Numbered from the stretch's first letter, positions 1 through 7,583 are shown. The stretch is 64,000 nt of DNA from Macrococcoides equi (GCF_047425865.1 NZ_CP179735.1); one strand, 5' to 3'. Notes: generated by a model from the sequence alone, not told the origin. Numbers and translations are program-made.

Positions 1-137
1 ACGAAATAATTAGATTTAATGATATTCTCCATAACACTTAAAACGACTTCCTTAGTAATATCGTCTTTTGGTTGATTAACTGAAAAAGTATAGTTTTTAC
101 CAGTATCAGTCACAAAATTCATTTGTAATGTTTTCAT
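1..137 (-). CDS. DUF2922 family small protein, 3' end cut by window edge
   Basis: The reverse strand has an ATG at 137 behind a strong ribosome binding site (GGAGGAG) and an open frame running off the left edge. The visible 45 residues begin MKTLQMNFVTDTGKNYTF and continue with NQPKDDITKEVV, which resembles the short DUF2922 family. That family commonly sits directly after a DUF1659 gene, as it does here, 18 bases downstream. The function of the family is not known to me. The two genes are probably one transcript. Confidence 0.75.
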   Translation of the reverse strand, partial: MKTLQMNFVTDTGKNYTFSVNQPKDDITKEVVLSVMENIIKSNYF

Positions 138-155
138 TATATGCTCCTCCTGTTA

Positions 156-359
156 TTAAATGATTGCTTTAGTTTCAACTTTATCAATCTTTACATAGAC
201 CTCTCCTGTTAACTGTGCAATGACATTGCTGAATAACTGTAATTCATTATCTGTTAAGTCCAGACGAACTTGATTGAAACGACGTGCTTTAAATACTTCT
301 TTACCATCTTCTTTAATATCAGCAACATATAATAAATTTACAACGACATCCTTCAACAT
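156..359 (-). CDS. DUF1659 family small protein
   Basis: A 67-residue protein of the DUF1659 type: an N-terminal beta-rich part (VVVNLLYVADIKEDGKEVFK), a central RRFNQVRLDLTDNELQLF, and a C-terminal TGEVYVKIDKVE strand. I place the start at the ATG at 359, because AAAGGAGGTGATAAAC gives it ideal spacing; a GTG nine bases earlier lies inside the binding site. It pairs with the DUF2922 gene downstream, a common arrangement in Bacillales. No motif suggests an enzymatic role. Confidence 0.75.
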   Translation of the reverse strand: MLKDVVVNLLYVADIKEDGKEVFKARRFNQVRLDLTDNELQLFSNVIAQLTGEVYVKIDKVETKAII

Positions 360-455
360 GTTTATCACCTCCTTTACACTTTATATATCGAAACGGACAT
401 TATAAGATAGACACATAATTTTTAGTTATATATAATGTGAAGTGAGGTGAAGTAC

Positions 456-962
456 ATGAACGACTGGTTTATGATTTTTATATTTTTATGGTCTGTTTTA
501 TTTATTACATTATTAGCCATCGGCGGCTTTTTTATGTTTAGGAAGTTTTTGAAAAGAATGCCTAAAGAAGACGGAAAAAGTGAACTTGACTGGCAGGAAT
601 ATTACATTAATAAAGCTTTACCATTGTGGGGAGATGATGCAAGATCTCTACTAAACGAATTAGTATCACCCGTACCGGAACTCTTTAGAAATGTTGCTAA
701 AGAACGTATCGCTGGTAGAATTTCTAAAATTGCGCTTGATGAAAATGCATCATCTATTGAACTTGACCATATTTTACGTGGATATATTATAGCCACACCT
801 AAACGAGATCATCCTTTTATGAAGAAGAAATTAAATCAACTAGGTATAGATTATTCACCTTATGAGGATTATTTTAAATATGCAGATGATGAGAAGCAAA
901 AATTCTCAATATTTGATCATTCTGAAATCATTCAAGAAGAAAAACAAAACCAAAAAAAATAA
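456..962 (+). CDS. DUF2621 family membrane-anchored protein (YneK-like)
   Basis: About 168 residues: one N-terminal membrane segment (roughly residues 5-27, WFMIFIFLWSVLFITLLAIGG) followed by a charged cytoplasmic domain with WQEYYINKALPLWGDDARSLL and a lysine-rich tail. It resembles the DUF2621 family, which includes B. subtilis YneK, and lies convergent to ccdC as in the B. subtilis yneI-yneK neighbourhood. I use the ATG at 456, which has GAGGTGA at good spacing, rather than a GTG at 447 overlapping that site. A hairpin terminator follows the stop codon. The function is unknown to me. Confidence 0.7.
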   Translation: MNDWFMIFIFLWSVLFITLLAIGGFFMFRKFLKRMPKEDGKSELDWQEYYINKALPLWGDDARSLLNELVSPVPELFRNVAKERIAGRISKIALDENASSIELDHILRGYIIATPKRDHPFMKKKLNQLGIDYSPYEDYFKYADDEKQKFSIFDHSEIIQEEKQNQKK

Positions 963-990
963 ACCTGGAGCTAGGTTTATTTTTTTTGGC
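962..990 (+). terminator. Hairpin terminator after the DUF2621 gene
   Basis: AAACCT-GGAGCT-AGGTTT forms a short stem followed by a run of eight T residues interrupted by one A. It overlaps the 3' end of the convergent ccdC gene and may act mainly on the plus strand. Confidence 0.6.
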
Positions 991-1450
991 TAAGAAGAGA
1001 TTTCTCCAGTTTTTTAAATTTTAAGTACATTGCTATTCTCCAAGGCACAATCATACTGAAAGCTAATAAGAAGAACATACCAGCTAGTTCTCCAGGATGA
1101 ATTGTACTACTCAAATAGAACTTCATTACACTTCTTATGATTAATAATGATATCAAAATGAGCGGAAATAACTTTGAGCGCTTCATAAAAATTTGATTAT
1201 TATGCACCACAAAATTTGACGTGTAGATTAAGAATAAAGAAAAGAACATCCCAACGACAACCGCTTCCAGAATCTCAAGTGGGGTTAAGCGGAAGTACGG
1301 AAAGATATACATCAACGCACCTGTTGACATAAATATTGGGGGTAACACGATTTTCTTTACATTCGTCGGGTAATTTTGAGCTTTCATTCTGACAACGATA
1401 ACTGCAGCCCCCATAAATAATGCTACCAGCATCGAAATTGCAAAATACAT
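977..1450 (-). CDS. ccdC: CcdC family integral membrane protein
   Basis: About 157 residues with roughly four or five membrane spans. The stretch RMKAQNYPTNVKKIVLPP followed by IFMSTGALMYIFPYFR is the characteristic first half of CcdC (YneJ, DUF1453). CcdC lies in the same cluster as ccdA in Bacillales; its own role is poorly defined. It follows ccdA by only a few bases, so the two are probably cotranscribed. Two ATG codons lie six bases apart; the inner one (1450) has AGTAGG at suitable spacing, the outer (1456) abuts it. Confidence 0.85.
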   Translation of the reverse strand: MYFAISMLVALFMGAAVIVVRMKAQNYPTNVKKIVLPPIFMSTGALMYIFPYFRLTPLEILEAVVVGMFFSLFLIYTSNFVVHNNQIFMKRSKLFPLILISLLIIRSVMKFYLSSTIHPGELAGMFFLLAFSMIVPWRIAMYLKFKKLEKSLLSQKK

Positions 1451-1464
1451 AAACATCCTACTTT

Positions 1465-2139
1465 CTAACTAAAAAATTGGGTGATTGCTGTTAACTTATC
1501 AAAGAATAACAATAATCCCATTATCACCATCAATACGCCACCAATTTTAGTAATTGTCTGACTATATTTCTTTAATATATTAATTTTAGTTATGAAAAAA
1601 GTCAATAAAAAGAATGGAATACAGAAACCAAGTACATACGCAATCATATAGATCAGTGCTAAAGACTGATTAACAGCTGCCATCGAGAAGATTGTTCCAA
1701 TAATCGGTCCCATACATGGCGTCCACCCTGCTGCAAAAGCAATTCCGATAAGCAGCGTTCCGATAAATCCTGAAGGTCTATTCTTAAATTCAAACTTACG
1801 ATCCTTCATTAAAAACTGTGGATTAAATATTCCTAAAACAACTAAGCCAAAAATAATACATAATAAACCGCCAATCATACGGATTGTATCATCATACGCC
1901 TGTAAGAAATCAGAAACAAAACCAAGTCCAACGCCTAATGAGATATAGACGATTGAAAAACCTAATAAGAAAAACAACGTGTGAATTAACGCCTGCCTAT
2001 CCATCTTATTATCCTTTAGATCACTATAACTTACACCTGTAATATAAGATAGAAAAGCTGGATATATCGGTAAAACACACGGTGAAATAAAGCTTAGTAA
2101 ACCTCCACCAAAAGCTACGGCAATAGTAATATCTCCCAT
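1465..2139 (-). CDS. ccdA: Cytochrome c biogenesis protein CcdA
   Basis: A 224-residue polytopic membrane protein of the DsbD/CcdA transmembrane family. It carries both conserved cysteine/proline motifs, SPCVLPIYPAF near residue 19 and GWTPCMGPIIG near residue 138, and about six membrane spans. CcdA passes electrons from cytosolic thioredoxin to extracytoplasmic thiol-disulfide proteins for cytochrome c maturation. The binding site GGAGG precedes the ATG. Order with ccdC and the DUF2621 gene matches B. subtilis, but no thioredoxin-like partner gene is seen in the window. Confidence 0.93.
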   Translation of the reverse strand: MGDITIAVAFGGGLLSFISPCVLPIYPAFLSYITGVSYSDLKDNKMDRQALIHTLFFLLGFSIVYISLGVGLGFVSDFLQAYDDTIRMIGGLLCIIFGLVVLGIFNPQFLMKDRKFEFKNRPSGFIGTLLIGIAFAAGWTPCMGPIIGTIFSMAAVNQSLALIYMIAYVLGFCIPFFLLTFFITKINILKKYSQTITKIGGVLMVIMGLLLFFDKLTAITQFFS

Positions 2140-2335
2140 AGTTAACCTCCATTCTCAACTATTTTATCAAAAAATAACGTCATATATCTTTAAGTTTTTG
2201 AACGAAATGTGACAGGAATACTCAGATAACTGAATAAATCGTATGATAAATAGAAAGTCAATTCAAACGACGATACAGAAAATATGTTCAAAATTAAAAA
2301 AAAATGCTATATTTACATTAACAGGAGGGACCTTC

Positions 2336-3043
2336 ATGAAAAATAAATATATTTTAATTACACTTTCTTCAGTGTTATCTGTGACTATTCTAACAGCATG
2401 CGGAAAAGACTCGCGTTCTCAATCAGAAATTGATCATGCAAAAAATGCATTTGAATCTAAAGAAAATAAAGACGATCAAAAAGATAAAAAAATAGTAGAC
2501 AAAAATAAATCTAAGTCAGCTTTAGAAAAGATTAAAGCTGCTAAAGAGCGTGGTAAAAATAAGAAGCATGCATCTTCTCAAGATGAAACTAAAAATGAAG
2601 AAAATAATAATGATGTAAAGACAGATGAACCTACTGATGCGAAAGTTGTTGCGAGTAAAGATAAAGACAATACTACTTCAGAAGATAAAAAATCTTCGAA
2701 ATCCTCTGACAGTACAACTAAGAAAAAGTCTTCTTCTACTAGCAATACTGCTTCAAACAATAATACTAATACTAGCACTAACAATGCATCGCGACCTAAT
2801 AACAATACTACTAATAGTAATACAGCAAGCAATAATACAACAAGTATAAGACCTGTTCAACCGGCAGCCACCCCAGCTCCAAGTCCAGCACCATCACCGA
2901 CTCGACCGGCCGTAACACCTACACCAAGACCCAATCCAACACCAGTTCCAAGACCATCAACACCACCGGTATCAACACAACCTGCTACATCTGAACCACC
3001 TGCAGGAAATGATGGATATATAGAACCAATGCCAGGACAATAA
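2336..3043 (+). CDS. Low-complexity lipoprotein of unknown function
   Basis: A lipoprotein of about 235 residues. The start at 2336 follows GGAGGG and gives a normal signal peptide ending in the lipobox LTAC (cysteine about residue 20). The rest is low complexity: Lys/Asp/Glu-rich (about residues 25-110), then Ser/Thr/Asn-rich, then Pro/Thr/Ala-rich with repeated TPAPSPAPSP-type runs, ending GYIEPMPGQ. The proline-rich tail suggests a wall-spanning segment. No enzymatic domain is visible. An ATG at 2243 extends the frame but has no binding site. A strong terminator follows. Confidence 0.75.
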   Translation: MKNKYILITLSSVLSVTILTACGKDSRSQSEIDHAKNAFESKENKDDQKDKKIVDKNKSKSALEKIKAAKERGKNKKHASSQDETKNEENNNDVKTDEPTDAKVVASKDKDNTTSEDKKSSKSSDSTTKKKSSSTSNTASNNNTNTSTNNASRPNNNTTNSNTASNNTTSIRPVQPAATPAPSPAPSPTRPAVTPTPRPNPTPVPRPSTPPVSTQPATSEPPAGNDGYIEPMPGQ

Positions 3044-3045
3044 AT

Positions 3046-3083
3046 AAACTCCTTACAAATTCATGCTTTGTAAGGAGTTTTAT
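3046..3083 (+). terminator. Intrinsic terminator after the low-complexity lipoprotein gene
   Basis: Perfect 14-bp stem AAACTCCTTACAAA / TTTGTAAGGAGTTT around a 7-base loop, followed by TATTAT. The A-rich left flank is modest, so it acts mainly rightward. Confidence 0.85.
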
Positions 3084-3102
3084 TATGTTTAAAAAACATA
3101 AA

Positions 3103-3333
3103 TTATTTTAAATTTTGATTCATATTACGATTCATCATTTGCATCATTTGATTAATTTTCTTTTGTGAAGGTTTTTGACCCATTTGCATCATCATCATGC
3201 GTAACATTTCTTCATTGATTGGTGGATTTTTCTTTAAGTAATCCATCATGTATTTACGTGCTAAGAAGAAACCACCAGCCGCACCTGCTACTAATGCTAA
3301 AATAATTAATAATACCCAAATACCAGTAGCCAT
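3103..3333 (-). CDS. YneF family (UPF0154) single-span membrane protein
   Basis: A 76-residue protein with an N-terminal membrane segment (residues 5-26, ending in AGGFFLARKYM) followed by PPINEEMLRMMMMQMGQKPSQKKINQMM, the methionine-rich signature of the UPF0154/YneF family. It lies between ccdA and tkt as in B. subtilis. The binding site is GTGGGTGA before the ATG. The last 10-15 residues (MNRNMNQNLK) are Asn/Met-rich. The biochemical role is not established. Confidence 0.85.
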   Translation of the reverse strand: MATGIWVLLIILALVAGAAGGFFLARKYMMDYLKKNPPINEEMLRMMMMQMGQKPSQKKINQMMQMMNRNMNQNLK

Positions 3334-3409
3334 TCAATTCACCCACTTTCTCATTCTTTTAAAAGTTTACTAAATTAAAGGATATTTTTCAATAGTTAAT
3401 TATATCATA

Positions 3410-3441
3410 AAAAGAAGACTAACCTTAGTCAGTCTTCTTTT
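3410..3441 (-). terminator. Intrinsic terminator of tkt
   Basis: AAAAGAAGACT / AGTCTTCTTTT, an 11-bp perfect stem just beyond the tkt stop codon. Read on the minus strand it ends in TTTTT. Confidence 0.8.
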
Positions 3442-3454
3442 TAATTTTTATTTT

Positions 3455-5437
3455 TTATAGACTTAAAGCTTCCTTTACGACATGATCAACTGTGAATCCG
3501 TATTTTTCCATTACGATTTCACCAGGCGCACTTGCTCCAAATTTATCGATGCCAATCACTTTTCCATCTAAGCCAACATATTTATACCATGCTACTGTAG
3601 CACCCATTTCAATAGCGATACGTTTCGTTATTGTTTTAGGTAATACTGATGCTTTATATGCTTCATCCTGAAGATCAAATGTTCTAGTGTTAGGTACTGA
3701 CACTACTTGAACTCCTTTTCCTTGCGCTTCTAATGCTTTACCCGCTTCAACTGCTAATCCAACTTCTGATCCTGACGCAATTAAGAGAATCTCAGGTTGT
3801 TCTGATTGATAAACCACATAAGCACCTTTACGTACTCCTGCTTCAACTACTTCTTCAGAAACATCTGTGACATTAAGGTTTTGGCGTGTTAAAACAAGTG
3901 CGGTTGGGACATCTAGAGATTCAAGGGCAATTTTCCAAGCAACACGAGATTCATTTCCGTCTGCAGGACGGATAACGTTTAGATTAGGAATCGCACGTAA
4001 TCCTGCCAATTGTTCAATCGGTTCATGTGTAGGACCGTCTTCTCCCACTGCAATAGAGTCATGCGTAAACACATAAGTTACAGGAAGACCCATAAGGGCT
4101 GATAATCGAATGGCTGGTTTTAAATAGTCACTAAATACAAAGAATGTTGCACCATAAACTTTAAGTCCACCGTGTGCAGCCATACCATTTAATGCAGCAC
4201 CCATTGCAAATTCACGTACACCAAACCAAATGTTTTTACCGATAGGTGATTCTGCAGAAAAATCAGGCGTATCTTTTACATTTGATTTATTTGAAGATGC
4301 TAAGTCAGCTGACCCACCAAAGAATGAGGGAACTGTTTTAGCGATTGCCTGAATCATTTCTCCAGAAGTACTGCGTGTAGCAGCAGATGAGCCAACTTCA
4401 TATTTTGGTAACTGTGCATCATATGCTTCCGGTAATTCTCCTTTAATAGCTTGTTCGAATTGTGCTGCAAGCTCAGGATTTTTCTTTTTAAATTCTGCTA
4501 ACTTTTCATTCCACTTTGTTTCAGCTTCATTTGCACGTTTAATCATTGTTGAATTAAAAATATCATATACTGATTGCGGAACATTAAAATTCAGGTTGGC
4601 ATCTAATCCGTAAGTTTCGAATGCTAAAATTCTTTCTTCATTTCCGAGTGGTGCCCCGTGAACACCGTTTGTACCTTGACGGTTAGGAGAACCAAATCCA
4701 ATAATCGTTTTAACTTCAATAATAGATGGCTTATCTGACTGCTTAGCTTTAGTTATCGCTTGGTCAATCGCTTCACAATCATTACCATCTTCAACTAAAA
4801 TATGTTCCCATCCATACGCTTCAAATCGACCTTTAATATCTTCAGAAAATGCTTTATCTAATTTACCATCTAATGAAATATCATTAGAATCATAGAGTGC
4901 AATGAGTTTGTTTAATTTTAAATGACCTGCTAAACTTGCCGCTTCATGGGAGATACCTTCCATAAGGTCACCATCTGAAACAAGTGCATATGTGTAATGA
5001 TCAACAATATCCACATCTGTATTATAAGTAGCCGCTAAGTGTTTTTCAGCCATTGCAAAACCAACACTCATCGCAAATCCTTGTCCTAGAGGACCTGTCG
5101 TAATTTCAACGCCTTCTGTATGACGATACTCTGGATGCCCCGGTGTTTTTGAATCCCATTGTCTAAAGTTTTTTAATTCCTCTAGAGCTAAACCACCCGA
5201 TACATGCAATAAAGAATAAAGTAATGCAGAACCATGTCCAGCTGATAAGATAAATCTATCTCTATTAAAGAAATTATTCGAAGCTGGATTAAAGTTTAAA
5301 TGACGCGTCCATAAAGTATAAGCAAAAGGCGCTGCACCCATCGGTAAACCTGGGTGACCTGAATTGGCTGCTTCAATTTGGTCAATACTTAAAGCTCTTA
5401 TCGTATCAATTGCTAACTGATCTTCTTTTGTAAACAT
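3455..5437 (-). CDS. tkt: Transketolase
   Basis: A 660-residue thiamine diphosphate enzyme of the non-oxidative pentose phosphate pathway, moving two-carbon ketol units between sugar phosphates. The full-length sequence shows SGHPGLPMGAAP (residues 26-37), the ThDP/Mg-binding GDGDLMEGISHEAASLAGHL region (residues 154-173, seen as SDGDLMEG), and the pyrimidine domain with HDSIAVGEDGPTHEPIEQ. The start ATG follows AAGGAG. It lies downstream of the DUF896 gene with a 51-base gap. A hairpin terminator follows. Confidence 0.97.
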   Translation of the reverse strand: MFTKEDQLAIDTIRALSIDQIEAANSGHPGLPMGAAPFAYTLWTRHLNFNPASNNFFNRDRFILSAGHGSALLYSLLHVSGGLALEELKNFRQWDSKTPGHPEYRHTEGVEITTGPLGQGFAMSVGFAMAEKHLAATYNTDVDIVDHYTYALVSDGDLMEGISHEAASLAGHLKLNKLIALYDSNDISLDGKLDKAFSEDIKGRFEAYGWEHILVEDGNDCEAIDQAITKAKQSDKPSIIEVKTIIGFGSPNRQGTNGVHGAPLGNEERILAFETYGLDANLNFNVPQSVYDIFNSTMIKRANEAETKWNEKLAEFKKKNPELAAQFEQAIKGELPEAYDAQLPKYEVGSSAATRSTSGEMIQAIAKTVPSFFGGSADLASSNKSNVKDTPDFSAESPIGKNIWFGVREFAMGAALNGMAAHGGLKVYGATFFVFSDYLKPAIRLSALMGLPVTYVFTHDSIAVGEDGPTHEPIEQLAGLRAIPNLNVIRPADGNESRVAWKIALESLDVPTALVLTRQNLNVTDVSEEVVEAGVRKGAYVVYQSEQPEILLIASGSEVGLAVEAGKALEAQGKGVQVVSVPNTRTFDLQDEAYKASVLPKTITKRIAIEMGATVAWYKYVGLDGKVIGIDKFGASAPGEIVMEKYGFTVDHVVKEALSL

Positions 5438-5488
5438 AAATTGATTCTCCTTATTAAAAATTAATTTTTATAAACCAAAAAATCCTCA

Positions 5489-5725
5489 TTAATCTCTTAA
5501 ATTATTTTCTCGCTGAATTGCTTTGACTTTTTCAGGTGTAACATCATTACCTTCTGGATCAATTACTTTTGAATTTTCGATTGTTTTTTGAAAACTATTT
5601 CTAAATGTTTGAAGATATTCTTTACGAAGTAATGTTTGTTCTCTACCTTCTTCTTCAGTTAACCCTTGAGTTTTCTTTTTTTGTGCTAATTCATTAATTC
5701 TATTCATTTTTTCTTGTTCTAACAT
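5489..5725 (-). CDS. DUF896 family protein (YnzC-like)
   Basis: A 78-residue, highly charged helical protein with the DUF896 signature: INELAQKKKTQGLTEEE, then LRKEYLQTFRNSFQ and a C-terminal IDPEGNDVTPEKVKA. The family (B. subtilis YnzC) is found near lexA in many Bacillota. In B. subtilis the neighbouring yneA operon is SOS-controlled, but a terminator-like hairpin lies between sosA and this gene here. It probably shares a transcript with tkt. Confidence 0.9.
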   Translation of the reverse strand: MLEQEKMNRINELAQKKKTQGLTEEEGREQTLLRKEYLQTFRNSFQKTIENSKVIDPEGNDVTPEKVKAIQRENNLRD

Positions 5726-5754
5726 ACACTCATTCCTTTCAAATTAAAGATACC

Positions 5755-5795
5755 AAAAAAAGCGCGTGAAACCAACTGGTCACACTCGCTTTTTA
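5755..5795 (-). terminator. Terminator-like hairpin between sosA and the DUF896 gene
   Basis: AAAAGCG..GTG pairs with CAC..CGCTTTT with one interior mismatch, and an inner ACCA/TGGT extends the stem. Runs of A and T at both sides would allow termination in either direction. It would isolate the SOS-induced sosA message from the downstream genes. Confidence 0.7.
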
Positions 5796-5813
5796 TAAAA
5801 ATAAAATGACAAT

Positions 5814-6041
5814 TTAATTTACAACACCTAATACTTCACCATTCTGAACGGGGTCATGAATTGTTTGTTCGACATTACCACGAACATTATCAGCATTCTG
5901 TTCGCTAATGTGTTCTGTTACCTGATGCGATGATTGTTCATAAATATAGTGCGATTGTGTCATATATAATAAGCCAAAGACTGTAATTACAATAAAAAGT
6001 AGTGTATACATCATAAATTCCTTAGATATCGTTAAAGTCAT
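5814..6041 (-). CDS. sosA: SOS-induced cell division inhibitor, SosA-like
   Basis: A 75-residue protein with a single N-terminal membrane segment (about residues 8-28, EFMMYTLLFIVITVFGLLYM) and an extracellular tail (HQVTEHISEQNADNVRGNVE and on to the end). It is divergent from lexA and its promoter carries LexA boxes. Size, topology and position match staphylococcal SosA, a membrane protein that blocks division during DNA damage, and are analogous to Bacillus YneA. No LysM domain is present, unlike YneA. AGGAGGAATTC precedes the ATG. Assignment rests mainly on context and topology. Confidence 0.78.
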   Translation of the reverse strand: MTLTISKEFMMYTLLFIVITVFGLLYMTQSHYIYEQSSHQVTEHISEQNADNVRGNVEQTIHDPVQNGEVLGVVN

Positions 6042-6055
6042 TATGAATTCCTCCT

Positions 6056-6069
6056 AGAACATTTGTTTG
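6056..6069. promoter_or_regulatory. LexA (SOS) box 1, in the sosA 5' leader
   Basis: AGAAC-ATTT-GTTTG fits the Gram-positive SOS box GAAC-N4-GTTY. It lies just upstream of the sosA ribosome binding site, downstream of the likely sosA start of transcription. Confidence 0.7.
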
Positions 6070-6084
6070 TATTTATACTTTATC

Positions 6085-6098
6085 AGAACGTTTGTTCT
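6085..6098. promoter_or_regulatory. LexA box 2, within the sosA promoter
   Basis: AGAAC-GTTT-GTTCT is a near-perfect palindromic SOS box. It sits in the 17-base spacer of a minus-strand promoter with -35 TTGACA (6105-6100) and -10 TAAAGT (6082-6077), so LexA bound here would block sosA transcription. Confidence 0.85.
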
Positions 6099-6113
6099 GT
6101 GTCAATTAAAATA

Positions 6114-6127
6114 CGAACAAATGTTTG
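6114..6127. promoter_or_regulatory. LexA box 3, overlapping the lexA -35 element
   Basis: CGAAC-AAAT-GTTTG matches the consensus CGAAC-N4-GTTYG. Its right half overlaps the -35 (TTGTTA, 6125-6130) of the lexA promoter, whose -10 TATAAT is at 6148-6153 with a 17-base spacer. This is a typical autoregulatory arrangement. Confidence 0.88.
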
Positions 6128-6186
6128 TTACATGCGAACGTATATGCTATAATATGTATAACACCAAAGTTAAGGAGTGTTTATAA

Positions 6187-6804
6187 ATGAGAGAACTAAC
6201 TAAAAGGCAAGAAGAAATATATGAATATTTAAAACATGTCGTTTCAACGAAAGGTTATCCACCGAGTGTGAGAGAAATAGGTGAAGCAGTAGGACTAGCT
6301 TCATCTTCAACAGTTCACGGTCATCTTTCACGTCTTGAAGAAAAAGGATACATTAAAAGAGACCCTACTAAACCTAGAGCTATTGAAATTGTACAGGAAG
6401 ATTCACCTGTTGATTATTCTGAGACGATTCATGTGCCGGTAATAGGTAAGGTTACTGCTGGAGTCCCTATAACAGCGATTGAAAATGTTGATGAATATTT
6501 CCCATTACCTGCCCATTTCACAAGTAGCCATAACAGTGATATTTTTATTTTGGATGTTGAAGGAGAAAGTATGATTGAAGCGGGGATATTCGATAAAGAT
6601 AAAGTCATCGTTCGCAGACAATCAATCGCTGAAAATGGTGATATTATCGTTGCAATGACAGATGAAGATGAGGCAACAGTTAAACGATTCTATAAGGAAA
6701 ATAATCGTTATCGTTTGCAACCTGAAAATAGTACTATGGATCCTATTTATCTAGATTCTGTAACTGTACTCGGGAAAGTTGTAGGACTTTTTAGAGAGTT
6801 TTAA
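6187..6804 (+). CDS. lexA: LexA repressor, self-cleaving SOS regulator
   Basis: A 205-residue LexA. The N-terminal winged helix (LTKRQEEIYEYLKHVV, then GYPPSVREIGEAVGLASSST) binds SOS boxes. The S24 peptidase domain has the Ala-Gly cleavage site (KVTAGVPI, about residue 92), catalytic Ser in GESMIEAG and Lys in ATVKRF. RecA-stimulated autocleavage releases the SOS genes. AAGGAG precedes the ATG. It diverges from sosA over three LexA boxes and ends in a strong terminator. Confidence 0.98.
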   Translation: MRELTKRQEEIYEYLKHVVSTKGYPPSVREIGEAVGLASSSTVHGHLSRLEEKGYIKRDPTKPRAIEIVQEDSPVDYSETIHVPVIGKVTAGVPITAIENVDEYFPLPAHFTSSHNSDIFILDVEGESMIEAGIFDKDKVIVRRQSIAENGDIIVAMTDEDEATVKRFYKENNRYRLQPENSTMDPIYLDSVTVLGKVVGLFREF

Positions 6805-6807
6805 TGC

Positions 6808-6839
6808 AAAAAAGCGAATGACTTTGTCATTCGCTTTTT
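6808..6839 (+). terminator. Intrinsic terminator of lexA
   Basis: AAAAAGCGAATGAC / GTCATTCGCTTTTT, a 14-bp perfect stem with a 3-base loop, four bases after the stop codon. It can work in both directions. Confidence 0.92.
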
Positions 6840-6876
6840 ATGTTGAACTAATTTTTACAACTTTAATAAATATTAT

Positions 6877-6945
6877 TTATTTACGTCCTATAATTTCTTT
6901 TACTTGTTCGAGTATATCTTTACGTTCTTTTGTCTTTGTTTCCAT
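6877..6945 (-). CDS. Possible 22-residue small protein between lexA and the PspC gene
   Basis: A short reverse-strand frame starts at the ATG at 6945 behind AAAGGGG and encodes a charged, probably helical peptide beginning METKTKERKDILEQVK and ending in two Arg/Lys residues before the stop. The binding site and composition look coding, but the frame is too short to be sure. The convergent lexA terminator would also serve it. Confidence 0.4.
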   Translation of the reverse strand: METKTKERKDILEQVKEIIGRK

Positions 6946-7107
6946 CGTGCTATCCCCTTTAAAATATGACAAAATACTTTTTACATTATTTAAATATCCA
7001 AAATTTTGATTACTAAACATGTTTCTTTAAAATATTTTTAAGGATGATTGCCTATAATTTTATTCCATTTTTTAAAAATGTTACAATGTGTTTAAGGAGG
7101 CGGTCAT

Positions 7108-7314
7108 ATGAAGCGTTTAGCTCGTTCAACTACTGATAGATACTTAGCTGGAGTACTTGGAGGATTTGCAGAATATTATAATTTAGATCCAACAGTATTA
7201 CGAGTTGTTTTTATTTTAGTCTCAGTATTAACTGTGAATATACCAACATTCACAATTTATGTATTGCTCGCTATCTTTATGCCAAAAGATGTTGATATTA
7301 TCGATAAGTATTAA
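7108..7314 (+). CDS. PspC domain small membrane protein
   Basis: A 68-residue PspC domain protein: KRLARSTTDRYLAGVLGGFA at the N-terminus is the family signature, followed by NLDPTVLRVVFILVSV and a membrane hairpin ending in the FMPKD motif. PspC proteins act with phage-shock or envelope-stress systems; this one stands alone with no pspA nearby. AAGGAGG precedes the ATG, and a candidate -10 (TATAAT, near 7052) lies upstream. A strong terminator follows. Confidence 0.88.
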   Translation: MKRLARSTTDRYLAGVLGGFAEYYNLDPTVLRVVFILVSVLTVNIPTFTIYVLLAIFMPKDVDIIDKY

Positions 7315-7320
7315 TCATTA

Positions 7321-7354
7321 AAAATGCTTGAGAATTCTTTCTCAAGCATTTTTT
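7321..7354 (+). terminator. Terminator of the PspC gene, shared with the small convergent membrane gene
   Basis: AAAATGCTTGAGAA / TTCTCAAGCATTTT, a perfect 14-bp stem with a 4-base loop and T-run. The stop codon of the convergent small gene touches its right edge. Confidence 0.9.
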
Positions 7355-7509
7355 CATTTTCTTTTGTTAAATAGTGCTACACTACCAAACCCTAAGACTA
7401 ATAATAAAATGGTAAACTTATCATCAATAATCATTAAGCCATATCGACATATAAATAAAATCAGAGCAAATATAAATAACACAAGTATTTTTAAATGATA
7501 TCCGGACAT
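7354..7509 (-). CDS. Small membrane protein, 51 residues, unknown function
   Basis: The reverse strand from 7509 (ATG) to 7354 encodes a 51-residue protein beginning MSGYHLKILVLFIFALILF. It has two hydrophobic segments (about residues 6-20 and 29-45) separated by a short CRYGLM/IIDDK loop, and ends NKRK, following the positive-inside rule. AGTGAGGT lies about 7 bases upstream. It fills most of the gap between the PspC and ZinT genes. No homologue is recognised. Confidence 0.6.
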   Translation of the reverse strand: MSGYHLKILVLFIFALILFICRYGLMIIDDKFTILLLVLGFGSVALFNKRK

Positions 7510-7583
7510 GTCCTATACCTCACTTTCTTTCTATATTAACAAATATCCCTTAGAAAGTAACTTTAAATCAGTTAAATAAATAT

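Noticed and set aside
2243..2335. Upstream ATG as start of the low-complexity lipoprotein
   Set aside because: It lacks a ribosome binding site and would put the lipobox about 50 residues in, while the ATG at 2336 has GGAGGG and a normal signal peptide.
6818..7009. 63-residue plus-strand reading frame after lexA
   Set aside because: It starts inside the lexA terminator, has no binding site and reads as low-complexity hydrophobic text. A reverse-strand peptide in the same place is more likely.
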